NCBI RefSeq assembly: GCF_900698935.1
Contig: NZ_LR217715.1
Coordinates: 558,001-622,000 of the forward strand
Direction: 5' to 3'
Source of the DNA: Erwinia_E haradaeae_D
GTDB lineage: Bacteria > Pseudomonadota > Gammaproteobacteria > Enterobacterales > Enterobacteriaceae
DNA length: 64,000 nt
Shown: one piece after another, positions 49,932-59,933 of the stretch
Numbering within the stretch: position 1 is the stretch's first letter
Layout of the letters: the number at the start of each line of letters is the position of its first letter
The notes under the pieces: model-generated
The model's input: only the letters and a program-made list of their open reading frames with translations
Databases searched by the model: none
What the model was told of the DNA's origin: nothing
Program-made: the position numbers and the translations under genes

Positions 49932-51428
49932 ATGAACCACTTAATACAATATCGTAATCTGAGTTATTTATTAGCTCCATGGGTATCTCGCGCACCTCAG
50001 TGTCCATTGCGGGAAATGCAAATAGATAGCCGTAGTATAGTTTTAGGCGATTTATTTGTAGCGATTAATGGACATCTTACTGATGGACGTTATTTTATCT
50101 CAGATGCCATCGCTCACGGTGCAGCAGCAGTTATTACTGAAACTAAAGAGAAAGAAAATCACGGAAAAATTGATAATATAAACGGTGTTCCTGTAATTCA
50201 CCTGATCAATCTGCCTCAATTTCTATCAGAAATTGCTGGACGTTTTTATCAGAGTCCTGGCAAAAAACTGCAGATTATTGGTGTAACTGGAACCAACGGT
50301 AAAACTACTACTACTCATCTATTAGCGCAGTGGGTGCACCTTCTAGGTAACTTAAGTGGTGTAATAGGTACACTTGGTAATGGCCTATATGGACAATTAT
50401 TGCTAACTAAAAACACCACTGATTCTGCAGTGGATGTACAACGAACGCTAGCCTCTCTTCTCAATCAGGGTGTAAATCTTGTAGGAATAGAGGTGTCTTC
50501 ACACGCTCTGACGCAATATCGTGTAGCAGATATACCTTTTGCAGCAGCGGTTTTTACTAATCTTAGCCATGATCACCTAGATTATCATGGTAATATGATC
50601 CATTATGAACATAGTAAGTGGACATTATTTTCTCAACATCAAGTCAGGCATATGATCATAAATAATGATGATGCAATAGGGAGTAAATGGCTAAAACTTC
50701 TACCTAATGCGGTGTTGGTTACTACCACTAATGGTGGTATACCACCCTCTCAGAAATGGTTACAGGCAACAAAAATTATCTATCATGATAGTGGTACTAG
50801 TGTATCTTTTAACTCTAGTTGGGGATATGGGCAGTTTGATACCCAATTAATAGGATCGTTTAATATTAATAATCTCTTTCTTAGTCTAGCTACCCTGCTA
50901 TCTTTAGAGTATCCACTAGATGTACTACTCTATACTGCTCAAAAATTAACACCAATCTCTGGCCGTATGCAGATTTTTACTGGCTTGAATACACCGAAAA
51001 TAGTAGTGGACTACGCACACACACCTGATGCATTAGAAAAAGTATTAATAATACTACGCTATCACTGTAAAGGTAAATTATGGTGTGTATTTGGATGCGG
51101 TGGTGATCGCGACAAAAGTAAACGTCCCTTAATGGGAAAAATTTCTGAACAGCTTGCTGACATTTCAATCATTACTAGCGATAATCCACGTAACGAAGAC
51201 CCGAGAATGATTATTAATGATATTTTGAGTGGTCTATTGACTCCAGGATCCGCTTACGTAGTCATAGATCGTGCACAAGCGATCAACTACGCAATAAAAA
51301 AAGCAGAATTAGATGATATTGTACTTATTGCTGGCAAAGGAAGTGAAACTTATCAAATTTTTGGTACACAAAATTTTAGCTATTCTGACTCAAATTTAGT
51401 ATTACATCTTTTAAGGAAGCTAGGGTGA
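49932..51428 (+). CDS. murE: UDP-MurNAc-tripeptide synthetase MurE
   Basis: MurE adds meso-diaminopimelate to UDP-MurNAc-L-Ala-D-Glu in the cytoplasm. The 498-residue product (E. coli 495) has the three Mur ligase domains: N-terminal QIDSRSIVLGDLFVA, central P-loop GVTGTNGKTTT (around residue 117), and C-terminal DYAHTPDALEKVL and CGGDRDKSKRPLM. The DNPRNEDP motif (around residue 415), which recognises meso-DAP, shows that the wall is of the DAP type. The stop overlaps the murF start by four bases (GTGA). Confidence 0.97.
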   Translation: MNHLIQYRNLSYLLAPWVSRAPQCPLREMQIDSRSIVLGDLFVAINGHLTDGRYFISDAIAHGAAAVITETKEKENHGKIDNINGVPVIHLINLPQFLSEIAGRFYQSPGKKLQIIGVTGTNGKTTTTHLLAQWVHLLGNLSGVIGTLGNGLYGQLLLTKNTTDSAVDVQRTLASLLNQGVNLVGIEVSSHALTQYRVADIPFAAAVFTNLSHDHLDYHGNMIHYEHSKWTLFSQHQVRHMIINNDDAIGSKWLKLLPNAVLVTTTNGGIPPSQKWLQATKIIYHDSGTSVSFNSSWGYGQFDTQLIGSFNINNLFLSLATLLSLEYPLDVLLYTAQKLTPISGRMQIFTGLNTPKIVVDYAHTPDALEKVLIILRYHCKGKLWCVFGCGGDRDKSKRPLMGKISEQLADISIITSDNPRNEDPRMIINDILSGLLTPGSAYVVIDRAQAINYAIKKAELDDIVLIAGKGSETYQIFGTQNFSYSDSNLVLHLLRKLG

Positions 51429-52786
51429 TTCCAATTACATTAAAACAATTAGCAGAGATTACTCAAGGAACCTTATATGGTACTGATATTACAGTTCTCA
51501 ATGTGAGTACGGATACACGTAAAATGCATGCAGGAAGTTTATTTATCGCTTTAAAAGGCAAGAACTACGATGCGCACGATTTTATCTCCTCTGCCATATC
51601 TGCAGGATGTTCTAGTTTTTTAGTCAATCAAAAACTATGTTTACCAATTTCACATATAGTAGTTAATGATACACGCATTGCACTAGGTGTTCTAGCCAGA
51701 TGGGTACGGCAACAATCTGGTGCCAAGGTAGTTGGAATTACCGGATCTTCTGGAAAAACATCGGTAAAAGAGATGACGGCATCTATTCTGCGTCAGTGTG
51801 GTCAAGTGTTATCTACTTCGGGTACTCTGAATAATGATATTGGAGTACCTATTACACTTTTACGCCTTACACACGAACATCAGTACGCGGTTATTGAATT
51901 AGGAGCTAACCATCCAGGAGAGTTATTCTATACTGCTGCATTGACGCAACCAGAAAGCGTATTAATTAATAATCTATCCGCTTCACATTTAGAAGGATTT
52001 GGCTCTCTTGTAAGACTAGCTAAAGCCAAAGGAGAAATTTTACAAGCTTTACCACAAAATGGCACCGCTATTATTAATCATGATAGCAATGATTTAGTAA
52101 AATGGAAGTATATACTGCAAGGTCAAAATATTTGGTGCTTCTCATCAAACCATATTAAATGTTGCGACTTTTATGCATCATGCATCACTCGTACGCAACT
52201 AAATACACACTTTAATCTGCATACACCTCAAGGTTGTATATCAGTAATGATTCCATTTCATGGACAACATTACATTGCTAATGCACTAGCTGCTAGTGCA
52301 TTAGCAATGTCTATTAGCGCGCCACTAAATTCTATCTCAAAGGGATTACAACACTTACAAGCAATACCTGGGCGTCTCTTCCCCATACCATTTACTAAAA
52401 ATAAGTTACTCATAGATGATACTTATAATGCAAACGTTGGATCTATGATTGCCGCAGTGAATGTACTAGCAGATAGACCAGGATATCGTGTCATGATTGT
52501 TGGTAACATGGCAGAAATGGGTCACCATTCTAATATATACCACAAACAAATAGGTTATAAAATTCGCCATTCTGGGATTAACAAAGTCTTAAGTATCGGC
52601 TCATTAGGGCATGAAATTGCACGTACTAGTAATATAGGTGAATACTTTGAAGATCCAGAGACATTAAGTGCAAGAGCGCATGAATTACTGATGAAACATC
52701 AATATATTACCTTGCTAGTTAAAGGTTCGCGTAGTTCGAATATGGACAAAATAGTGCAAATTCTACAGGAGCACAGTACATGTTAA
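51425..52786 (+). CDS. murF: UDP-MurNAc-pentapeptide synthetase MurF
   Basis: MurF adds D-Ala-D-Ala to UDP-MurNAc-tripeptide. The product has 453 residues (E. coli 452). It starts with GTG overlapping the murE stop. Landmarks are STDTRKMHAGSLFIALKG, the P-loop GITGSSGKTSVKEM (around residue 105), LNNDIGVP, ELGANHPGE, HLEGFGSL, and DDTYNANVGSM in the C-terminal domain. The end matches E. coli closely. It overlaps mraY by seven bases, so translation is probably coupled. All catalytic segments are present. Confidence 0.97.
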   Translation: MIPITLKQLAEITQGTLYGTDITVLNVSTDTRKMHAGSLFIALKGKNYDAHDFISSAISAGCSSFLVNQKLCLPISHIVVNDTRIALGVLARWVRQQSGAKVVGITGSSGKTSVKEMTASILRQCGQVLSTSGTLNNDIGVPITLLRLTHEHQYAVIELGANHPGELFYTAALTQPESVLINNLSASHLEGFGSLVRLAKAKGEILQALPQNGTAIINHDSNDLVKWKYILQGQNIWCFSSNHIKCCDFYASCITRTQLNTHFNLHTPQGCISVMIPFHGQHYIANALAASALAMSISAPLNSISKGLQHLQAIPGRLFPIPFTKNKLLIDDTYNANVGSMIAAVNVLADRPGYRVMIVGNMAEMGHHSNIYHKQIGYKIRHSGINKVLSIGSLGHEIARTSNIGEYFEDPETLSARAHELLMKHQYITLLVKGSRSSNMDKIVQILQEHSTC

Positions 52787-53862
52787 TTTATCTAGCTAAA
52801 AATATCATACTATTACATCCATGGTGTGCCGTTGTTTTCAATCTAATATCTCGCGCGATCTTCAGTCTATTCACTTCTTTTTTTATATGTTTATGGATCG
52901 CACCTTCTGTGATTAGCTGTCTTCAGAAGATATCTTGTGATCAAGTCATACGTAGTAATGGCCCACAAGCTCATTTTCAAAAGAGAGGCACACCAACTAT
53001 GGGGGGCATTATCATCCTCATAGCCATCCTTGCTTCAGTACTACTGTGGGTAAAGATATGTAATGCATACGTCTATTGTGTCCTATTTGCTCTAGTAAGT
53101 TACGGTGCTATTGGTTTCATAGATGATTACCGTAAAATAGTACACAAAAACACAATAGGATTGCCTCCATTTTGGAAGTACACTTTTCAATCAGTCATTG
53201 CTATCGCAATGTCTACCATAATGTACATCATAGGCAAAGATACATTCTCCACTGCATTAGTTATACCATTTGTTAAACATGTGATACCACAAATGGGTAT
53301 TTTATATATACTACTCACTTATATTGTAATTGTTGGTACCAGTAATGCTGCAAATATAACTGATGGTCTAGATGGTTTAGCTATTATGTTAATAGTATTA
53401 ATAACCTCAGGCTTGGCATTGGTCGCGTTAGCAACTGGAAATATACGGTACGCTACATATCTTCATATACCTTATCTCAGTTGTGCCAGTGAGTTATTTG
53501 TTGTCGGTACTTCCATTTGCGGAGCCGGGTTAGGTTTTTTATGGTTTAACACCTATCCAGCACAAATTTTTATGGGGGATGTTGGTTCGCTAGCGCTTGG
53601 TGCTGCACTTGGTGTGATAGCCATTCTATTATGTCAAGAATTGCTGCTAATGCTTATGGGAGGGGTCTTTGTTATAGAAACCATTTCTGTCATCCTTCAG
53701 GTTGGATCATTTAAATTGCGGGGTCGGCGTCTTTTTCGTATGGCTCCACTACACCACCATTATGAATTACAAGGTTTTCCTGAGCCTCGCATTGTTGTGC
53801 GATTATGGATCATTTCACTGATGTTAGTGCTGTTTGGTCTTACAAGTCTACAGGTACGATAA
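52780..53862 (+). CDS. mraY: Phospho-N-acetylmuramoyl-pentapeptide transferase MraY
   Basis: MraY transfers phospho-MurNAc-pentapeptide to undecaprenyl phosphate, giving lipid I at the inner membrane. The product has 360 residues, the E. coli length, with about ten hydrophobic segments. Conserved loops are present: SHF-like AHFQKRGTPTMGG, GFIDDYRKI with the catalytic-region Asp pair, NITDGLDGLAIM, FNTYPAQIFMGDVGSLALG and the HHHYE motif near the C-terminus. The E. coli order murF-mraY-murD is kept, with overlap at the 5' end and a two-base gap before murD. Confidence 0.97.
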   Translation: MLIYLAKNIILLHPWCAVVFNLISRAIFSLFTSFFICLWIAPSVISCLQKISCDQVIRSNGPQAHFQKRGTPTMGGIIILIAILASVLLWVKICNAYVYCVLFALVSYGAIGFIDDYRKIVHKNTIGLPPFWKYTFQSVIAIAMSTIMYIIGKDTFSTALVIPFVKHVIPQMGILYILLTYIVIVGTSNAANITDGLDGLAIMLIVLITSGLALVALATGNIRYATYLHIPYLSCASELFVVGTSICGAGLGFLWFNTYPAQIFMGDVGSLALGAALGVIAILLCQELLLMLMGGVFVIETISVILQVGSFKLRGRRLFRMAPLHHHYELQGFPEPRIVVRLWIISLMLVLFGLTSLQVR

Positions 53863-53864
53863 GC

Positions 53865-55181
53865 ATGGCGAATTATCAAGGAAAACAAGTTATTATTATT
53901 GGTTTGGGTCTTACAGGCCTCTCATGTATTGATTTTTTTATTAGACAGGGGGTGATACCGCGCGTGATAGACACACGACTAAAACCACCGGGTTTACATA
54001 AACTATCTAAAAGTATTCAGTATCACTTGGGAGGAATGAATGATGAATGGTTACTAAATTCTGATTTAATTATCCGCAGTCCTGGTATCCCCCTCACCCA
54101 TCCATCTCTTATCGCTGCTGCTAAAGCTGGGATTGAAATTATTGGTGATATCGAACTATTTTGTCGCGAAACACAGACGCCTATTGTGGCTATAACTGGA
54201 TCTAATGGCAAAAGCACTGTTACTACTTTAGTTAGTGAAATGGCTAAATCTGTAGGTTGGAGAATTGCAAACGGTGGTAATATTGGTTTTCCGGCACTAA
54301 TGCTACTAAAAAAACCAGCACAATTGTACATACTAGAACTCTCTAGTTTTCAGCTTGAAACCACGCATAGTTTGAAGGCAACCACTGCTGTGATTCTCAA
54401 TATTACTGAAGATCACATGGAGCGCTATCCGCAAGGCATACAGCAATATTGTGCTGCAAAACAACGTATTTATAACAACGCTCAAAATTGTATCTTTAAT
54501 TCTGACGACAAGATGACCACACCGATATACAATAACCATACATCTTATCGAAGATTTGGTATTCAGGATGGTGATTATCAGTTACAGTACTATAAAAAAA
54601 ATATTTGGCTACAAGCACAAGGCGAGATGGTTCTAAACACCAATGAAATGCAGATCACTGGTCAGCATAACTTTATTAATGCTCTGGCAGCTCTTGCAAT
54701 AGCAGATTCAATCAATATACCACGCGCAATGAGTCAGCTAGTATTGACAACCTTCCGTGGATTAGAGCATCGCTTTCAGTTAGTACACAAAAATAATGGT
54801 GTACGATGGATTAATGACTCTAAGTCTACCAATGTTAGCAGTACTATAGCAGCACTAAAAAGCGCAGAATGCGCGGGAACCTTATGGTTATTACTAGGCG
54901 GTGATGGTAAATCAGCTGATTTTTCAGCTCTAAAGGGATTTCTTGAGAAACCGTATATTCGTCTTTATTGTTTTGGGCGTGACAGTGCTAGGCTAGCGGC
55001 CTTGCGTCCAGAAATAACAATTCAAACTGAGACCATGACTGAAGCAATACTAAACATTTCTACTCAGATAAAACCTGGTGACTTAGTTCTACTGGCACCA
55101 GCCTGTGCTAGTTTAGACCAGTTTACTGGCTTTGAACAACGCGGAATTATATTTTCCAATCTGGCACGTGAGGTTGGATGA
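53865..55181 (+). CDS. murD: UDP-MurNAc-L-alanine:D-glutamate ligase MurD
   Basis: MurD adds D-Glu to UDP-MurNAc-L-Ala. From ATG 53865 it has 438 residues, exactly the E. coli length; an open frame extends 20 codons upstream into mraY, but MANYQGKQVIIIGLG matches the E. coli start. N-terminal GLGLTGLSCIDF binds UDP, the P-loop reads ITGSNGKSTVTTL (around residue 111), followed by ELSSFQLE, EDHMERY, NDSKSTNVSST and LLLGGDGK. The stop overlaps the ftsW ATG (ATGA). Confidence 0.97.
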   Translation: MANYQGKQVIIIGLGLTGLSCIDFFIRQGVIPRVIDTRLKPPGLHKLSKSIQYHLGGMNDEWLLNSDLIIRSPGIPLTHPSLIAAAKAGIEIIGDIELFCRETQTPIVAITGSNGKSTVTTLVSEMAKSVGWRIANGGNIGFPALMLLKKPAQLYILELSSFQLETTHSLKATTAVILNITEDHMERYPQGIQQYCAAKQRIYNNAQNCIFNSDDKMTTPIYNNHTSYRRFGIQDGDYQLQYYKKNIWLQAQGEMVLNTNEMQITGQHNFINALAALAIADSINIPRAMSQLVLTTFRGLEHRFQLVHKNNGVRWINDSKSTNVSSTIAALKSAECAGTLWLLLGGDGKSADFSALKGFLEKPYIRLYCFGRDSARLAALRPEITIQTETMTEAILNISTQIKPGDLVLLAPACASLDQFTGFEQRGIIFSNLAREVG

Positions 55182-56392
55182 TGCAAATGCCAAAGATATC
55201 TCAAATATATCGCATAACTAATTTATGGAAAGATTGGTTCATAAACTTAAAAAAAAATGATAACCCACCCACTATATTGCTATATGATCGTACATTGTTA
55301 TGGTTAGCCTTTGGCTTAGCCAGTATAGGTCTAATCATGATAACCTCCGCCTCTATACCAATCAGTCAACGCTTATTAGAAGATCCACTGTTTTTTGCTA
55401 AACGCGATATACTGTATCTATTATTATCATTAGGGGTAGCTCGTCTGACATTATGCCTGCAAATGGATTTTTGGAAACGCACTAGCACTATTATGTTGCT
55501 TGTAACCATCATATTATTACTTTTAGTTCTAATTATCGGTAACTCGATTAATGGCGCAAGACGCTGGATTTCACTAGGGCCAATTGGCATTCAGCCTGCA
55601 GAACTATCTAAACTATCATTGCTCTGTTATCTATCTAACTATCTAGTAAGAAAGATGCATGAAGTACGCAATTATTTTTGGGGTTTTATTAAACCTGTTG
55701 GTGTCATGTTAGTATTAGCTATATTATTACTTGCGCAACCGGATTTAGGAACAGCAGTGGTGCTTTTTGTTACTACGCTCGCCCTATTATTTTTAGGCGG
55801 CGCGAAATTATGGCAGTTTCTGGCGTTTATGAGTATAGGTATTTCTGCTGCGAGTCTACTCATTCTAACTGAACCGTATCGTATCAGACGTCTTATTTCT
55901 GTTTGGAACCCGTGGGCTGATCCGTTTGGAAGCGGATATCAATTAACTCAATCCTTAATGGCATTGGGTCGAGGTGAATTATTTGGACAAGGACTTGGTA
56001 ACTCAATACAAAAGCTAGAATATTTACCGGAAGCACATACCGATTTTATCTTTTCTATTATTGGTGAAGAGCTGGGGTACGTTGGTGTAGCGATAGGATT
56101 GATTATGGTGTTCTGCATCTCCTTTCGTGCAATGTTAATTGGACGACGCGCGCTAGAAATTAATCAACATTTTTCAGGATTTCTAGCATGTGCAATTGGT
56201 ATTTGGTTTAGTTTTCAAACACTAGTAAATGTTGGAGCTGCAACAGGAATTCTACCAACTAAAGGGTTAACACTACCGCTAATTAGCTATGGGGGCTCTA
56301 GTCTCCTTATTATGTCAACAGCTATTGTAATCTTATTACGAATAGATCATGAAATACGTCTAGCACAAGCACAGGCTTTTATAAAAGGGTAA
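55178..56392 (+). CDS. ftsW: Septal peptidoglycan glycosyltransferase FtsW (SEDS family)
   Basis: FtsW polymerises glycan strands at the septum, paired with FtsI. The 404-residue product (E. coli 414) is a ten-helix SEDS protein. Recognisable segments are ARRWISLGPIGIQPAELSKL, LAQPDLGTAVVLF, RIRRLISVWNPWADPFGSGYQLTQSL over residues 230-256, LPEAHTDFIFSIIGEELG and the C-terminal GLTLPLISYGGSSLL. The catalytic Asp region after ISVWNPW is kept. The start overlaps murD; murG begins five bases after the stop. It is complete. Confidence 0.96.
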   Translation: MMQMPKISQIYRITNLWKDWFINLKKNDNPPTILLYDRTLLWLAFGLASIGLIMITSASIPISQRLLEDPLFFAKRDILYLLLSLGVARLTLCLQMDFWKRTSTIMLLVTIILLLLVLIIGNSINGARRWISLGPIGIQPAELSKLSLLCYLSNYLVRKMHEVRNYFWGFIKPVGVMLVLAILLLAQPDLGTAVVLFVTTLALLFLGGAKLWQFLAFMSIGISAASLLILTEPYRIRRLISVWNPWADPFGSGYQLTQSLMALGRGELFGQGLGNSIQKLEYLPEAHTDFIFSIIGEELGYVGVAIGLIMVFCISFRAMLIGRRALEINQHFSGFLACAIGIWFSFQTLVNVGAATGILPTKGLTLPLISYGGSSLLIMSTAIVILLRIDHEIRLAQAQAFIKG

Positions 56393-56396
56393 TCAA

Positions 56397-57454
56397 ATGA
56401 ACAAAAAAAAACTAATGATTATGGCTGGCGGAACTGGTGGACACATTTTCCCAGGGCTATCCATAGCAGACTATCTGATAAAATTAAATTGGGAAGTGCT
56501 TTGGTTAGGCACTGCTGAACGAATGGAATCTTATTTAGTACCAAAACACGGTATTAAAATTCAATTTATCCAGATCAACGGACTACGCGGTCAGAATGTA
56601 CTGACCTCATTAGCACTACCAATACGCATTTTTTACGCCTGGCGTCAGGCGAGAAAAATTATAAAAGCATGGTCTCCGGATGTAGTATTAGGGATGGGTG
56701 GTTATGTATCAGGGCCGGGTGGTTTAGCCGCATGGAGCTGTGGCATTCCTTTAATCCTGCATGAGCAAAATGGTATTGCTGGATTAACTAATAAGTGGTT
56801 GGCTAAATTGTCAGTAAAGTTGTACAAGCATTTCCAGGCGCGTTTCCTGCCGCAGATGTGGTCGGTAACCCAATACGCATGGATCTGCTAACATTACCCG
56901 AACCATCTGTGCGTTTTGATGGGCGTGAGGGGCCAATCCGCGTATTGGTTCTAGGCGGTAGTCAAGGTGCAAGTATACTTAACCAGACGATGCCAAAAGT
57001 AGCGGAAAAGATTGGTCACAAGATCGTGTTATGGCATCAGGTTGGAAAAGGCGCGCTAAATTCAGTTCATGCTGAATATCACAAAATACATTATAAATAT
57101 CATAAAATATCAGAATTTATTGACGATATAGCCAATGCTTATTCTTGGGCTGATATAGTAATATGTAGATCCGGTGCTATGACTGTCAGTGAACTTGCTA
57201 TTGTGGGTCTTCCAGCTATTTTTATACCATTCCCGCATAAAGATCGTCAGCAATATTGGAACGCGCTACAACTAGTTACAGTCGGGGGCGCAATTATTTA
57301 TGAGCAACAACACTTCACGGTAGATACAATGGTACAGACGCTATCAATCTTGGATCGAAAAATACTATTAAAAATGGCTAATCAAACTCGTTCAACAGCT
57401 ATACCGGATGCAACTGAACGTGTCTCTGCGATAATCAGGAATACAGTCCGCTAA
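56397..57454 (+). pseudogene. murG: MurG, lipid II synthase, interrupted by one frameshift
   Basis: MurG adds GlcNAc to lipid I, making lipid II; no other enzyme is known to replace it. The first part (56397-56891, 164 codons) has GGTGGHIFPGLSIA, GMGGYVSGPGGLAAW and HEQNGIAGLTNKWLAK, then goes out of frame. The second part (GTG 56858 to 57454, 198 codons) continues with VGNPIRMD, VLGGSQGASILNQTMP, ICRSGAMTVSE and HKDRQQYWNA. Changing frame at about 56820 restores an uninterrupted protein of about 352 residues (E. coli 355), with VQAFPGAFPAADVVGNP matching the family. One base appears to be missing in AAG-TTGTA, where AAG-GTT-GTA would be expected. Both halves look under selection, so a sequencing error, a very recent mutation or a recoding event are all possible. 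Confidence 0.93.
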
Positions 57455-57536
57455 CACTGCTGCTATGTATCTGACACCATAGAAATATATTCTATAATAA
57501 ACACAAAATGAACAAACTGACTAGTAGGCTAAAATA

Positions 57537-58994
57537 ATGCATACTCAAACACAAGAGACACGAGACATTACGATTCCTGCAATGCGAAGGATACGACATA
57601 TTCATTTTGTAGGTATTGGTGGTTCAGGTATGAGCGGTATCGCTTTAATCTTGGTCAAAGAAGGGTACAAAGTTAGTGGTTCAGAATTAGTTCCAAATAT
57701 AGTCACGAAACACCTCAGAACACTGGGTGCAACAATCTATTTTTATCACTGCCCTAAAAATATCACTGGGGCGAGCGTAGTAGTACTATCTAGTGCGATC
57801 TCACGCGACAATCCAGAAATCACTGAGGCACGCAAATTACACATTCCGATCATTCATCGTGCACAGATGTTGGCAGAATTAATGCGTTTTCGCTATAGTA
57901 TTGCTATTGCAGGTACGCATGGGAAAACGACTACAACGGCTATGCTTGTGGAAATGTATGAAAAAGGGGGACTAGACCCTACGTTTATCAATGGTGGAAT
58001 TGTAAAATCATTCGGTACGCATGCTAAACTTGGTAGAAGCCGTTACCTTATTGTGGAAGCCGATGAAAGTGATGCTTCTTTTCTGCATTTAAAACCAATG
58101 ATAACTATTGTCACTAATATTGAAACTGATCACATGGATACGTACAATGGTGATTTGGACACTCTTAAACAAACTTTTATCAATTTTTTACATAAGCTTC
58201 CTTTTTACGGGTTAGCAGTTCTATGTATTGATGACCCGGTTATTCGTGGCTTAATACCAAGAATTAAACGTCAGATTACAACTTATGGTTTTAGCAAAGA
58301 TGCTGATGTTCAACTCCAGCACTACAAATATCATAGAACACAAGGATGCTTTACCCTCATTCGTCAACATAAACCAATAATAAGGGTAAAAGTCAATACT
58401 CCAGGCCTCCATAATGCTCTAAATGCAGCAGCAGCAGTGGTCGTAGCCACTGAAGAAAATATTAATGATTTAGCTATCCTAAATTCATTGCAAAATTTTA
58501 AAGGGGCAGAAAGGCGTTTTGATCTCCTGGGTGAGTACTCTTTACATAAAATTACTGGCCAGGTAGGTACAGTTATTTTACTCGAAGACTATGGGCATCA
58601 TCCCACAGAAGTTGATGTTACCATACAAGCCATACGCTCTAGTTGGCCAGATCGAAATCTTATCATGATTTTTCAACCCCATCGTTATACTCGTACACGT
58701 GATCTATATGCTGAGTTTACGAATATATTATCCAAAGTAGACCTCTTAATCATGCTAGAAATTTATTCTGCTGGTGAATTGCCTATAAACGGTATAAATA
58801 GCGCTTCATTATGCAATACTATTCGCAATTGTAAAAAACTAGATCCCATTTTTATCTCTCGCCACGAAATGATACTAGAAAGTCTATTGCCAAAACTCAC
58901 TGGAAATGATCTGATCGTATTTCAAGGTGCTGGAAATATAGATGCCATTGCTCGTATGTTATCTCTCCTTCTGCATGAAAGTAAGTTATCATAA
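57537..58994 (+). CDS. murC: UDP-N-acetylmuramate:L-alanine ligase MurC
   Basis: MurC adds the first amino acid, L-Ala, to UDP-MurNAc. The 485-residue product (E. coli 491) has the N-terminal GIGGSGMSGIALIL, the P-loop IAGTHGKTTTTAM (around residue 125), NGGIVKSFG, EADESDASFLHL, TNIETDHMDTY, and C-terminal EDYGHHPTEV and FQPHRYTRTRDL. All family motifs are present. It lies 82 bases after the murG stop and 18 bases before ddlB on the same strand, as in the E. coli dcw cluster. Confidence 0.97.
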   Translation: MHTQTQETRDITIPAMRRIRHIHFVGIGGSGMSGIALILVKEGYKVSGSELVPNIVTKHLRTLGATIYFYHCPKNITGASVVVLSSAISRDNPEITEARKLHIPIIHRAQMLAELMRFRYSIAIAGTHGKTTTTAMLVEMYEKGGLDPTFINGGIVKSFGTHAKLGRSRYLIVEADESDASFLHLKPMITIVTNIETDHMDTYNGDLDTLKQTFINFLHKLPFYGLAVLCIDDPVIRGLIPRIKRQITTYGFSKDADVQLQHYKYHRTQGCFTLIRQHKPIIRVKVNTPGLHNALNAAAAVVVATEENINDLAILNSLQNFKGAERRFDLLGEYSLHKITGQVGTVILLEDYGHHPTEVDVTIQAIRSSWPDRNLIMIFQPHRYTRTRDLYAEFTNILSKVDLLIMLEIYSAGELPINGINSASLCNTIRNCKKLDPIFISRHEMILESLLPKLTGNDLIVFQGAGNIDAIARMLSLLLHESKLS

Positions 58995-59012
58995 TCAATA
59001 AAGAAGAATATT

Positions 59013-59933
59013 ATGGTTGAAAAAATAGCAGTCTTGCTAGGTGGAAGCTCTAGAGAGCGTAATATTTCTCTGTTATCTGGTCAAGAAGTCCTAAATACTT
59101 TACGAGATTTAAGGATTGATTCTCAGCCTATAGATATACGAGATTTTCCGATACTGAAATTAAAAAAAGAGGGTTTTATAAAAGCTTTTATTGCACTACA
59201 TGGACGTGGTGGTGAAGATGGTACAATTCAAGGTGTATTAGAATATCTCAAGATTCCTTATACTGGTAGTGGAATATTAGCGTCTGCTATTAGTATGAAT
59301 AAATTACGTAGTAAATATCTATGGAAAGGATACGGTCTTCCAACTGCCCCATTTATATCATTAAACTGGAGACAAATGAAGAATTACTTAGATCATGAGT
59401 TAGTCATTAACCTTGATGCACTTGGGCTGCCTGTATTTGTTAAACCAAATTGTGAGGGGTCAAGTCTAGGAATTTCACGCGTCAATAAATTATCAGATTT
59501 AAAAACAGCACTAATAAAAGCTTTTCATTATGATAAGGAAGTATTAATAGAAGCCTTTCTAGGCGGCGAAGAATATACTGTTGGAATTCTTGGAAATCAA
59601 ACTTTACCGTCAATATGTATTCAATACTCTGAGGAATTCTATAATTATGATGCTAAATATATTTCTCACGGAACGCGTTATCTTCTTCCGTCAGGATTAA
59701 GCACTGAGAAAGACAAGGAGTTACAATCATTAAGCCTAACCGCATGGAATATACTTGGATGTAGAGGTTGCGGACGTGTTGACGTGCTCACAGATAGTGA
59801 TGGGAAATTTTACCTATTGGAGATTAATACTTCTCCCGGAATGACTAAGACTAGCTTAATACCAAGAGCCGCTAAACAGGCAGGCATCAGTTTTTCACAA
59901 TTGGTCACAGAGATTCTCAATATGTCTAGTTAA
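59013..59933 (+). CDS. ddlB: D-alanine:D-alanine ligase DdlB
   Basis: DdlB makes D-Ala-D-Ala for MurF. It has 306 residues, as E. coli DdlB. The ATP-grasp enzyme shows VLLGGSSRERNISLLSGQEV at the N-terminus with the catalytic Glu, ALHGRGGEDGTIQG, the lysine segment LPVFVKPNCEGSSLGISRV, GRVDVLTDSDGKFYLLEINTSPGMT with metal ligands, and SLIPRAAKQ. The AAGAA before ATG could be the ribosome binding site. ftsQ should follow and partly overlap, but has decayed (next entries). Confidence 0.97.
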   Translation: MVEKIAVLLGGSSRERNISLLSGQEVLNTLRDLRIDSQPIDIRDFPILKLKKEGFIKAFIALHGRGGEDGTIQGVLEYLKIPYTGSGILASAISMNKLRSKYLWKGYGLPTAPFISLNWRQMKNYLDHELVINLDALGLPVFVKPNCEGSSLGISRVNKLSDLKTALIKAFHYDKEVLIEAFLGGEEYTVGILGNQTLPSICIQYSEEFYNYDAKYISHGTRYLLPSGLSTEKDKELQSLSLTAWNILGCRGCGRVDVLTDSDGKFYLLEINTSPGMTKTSLIPRAAKQAGISFSQLVTEILNMSS

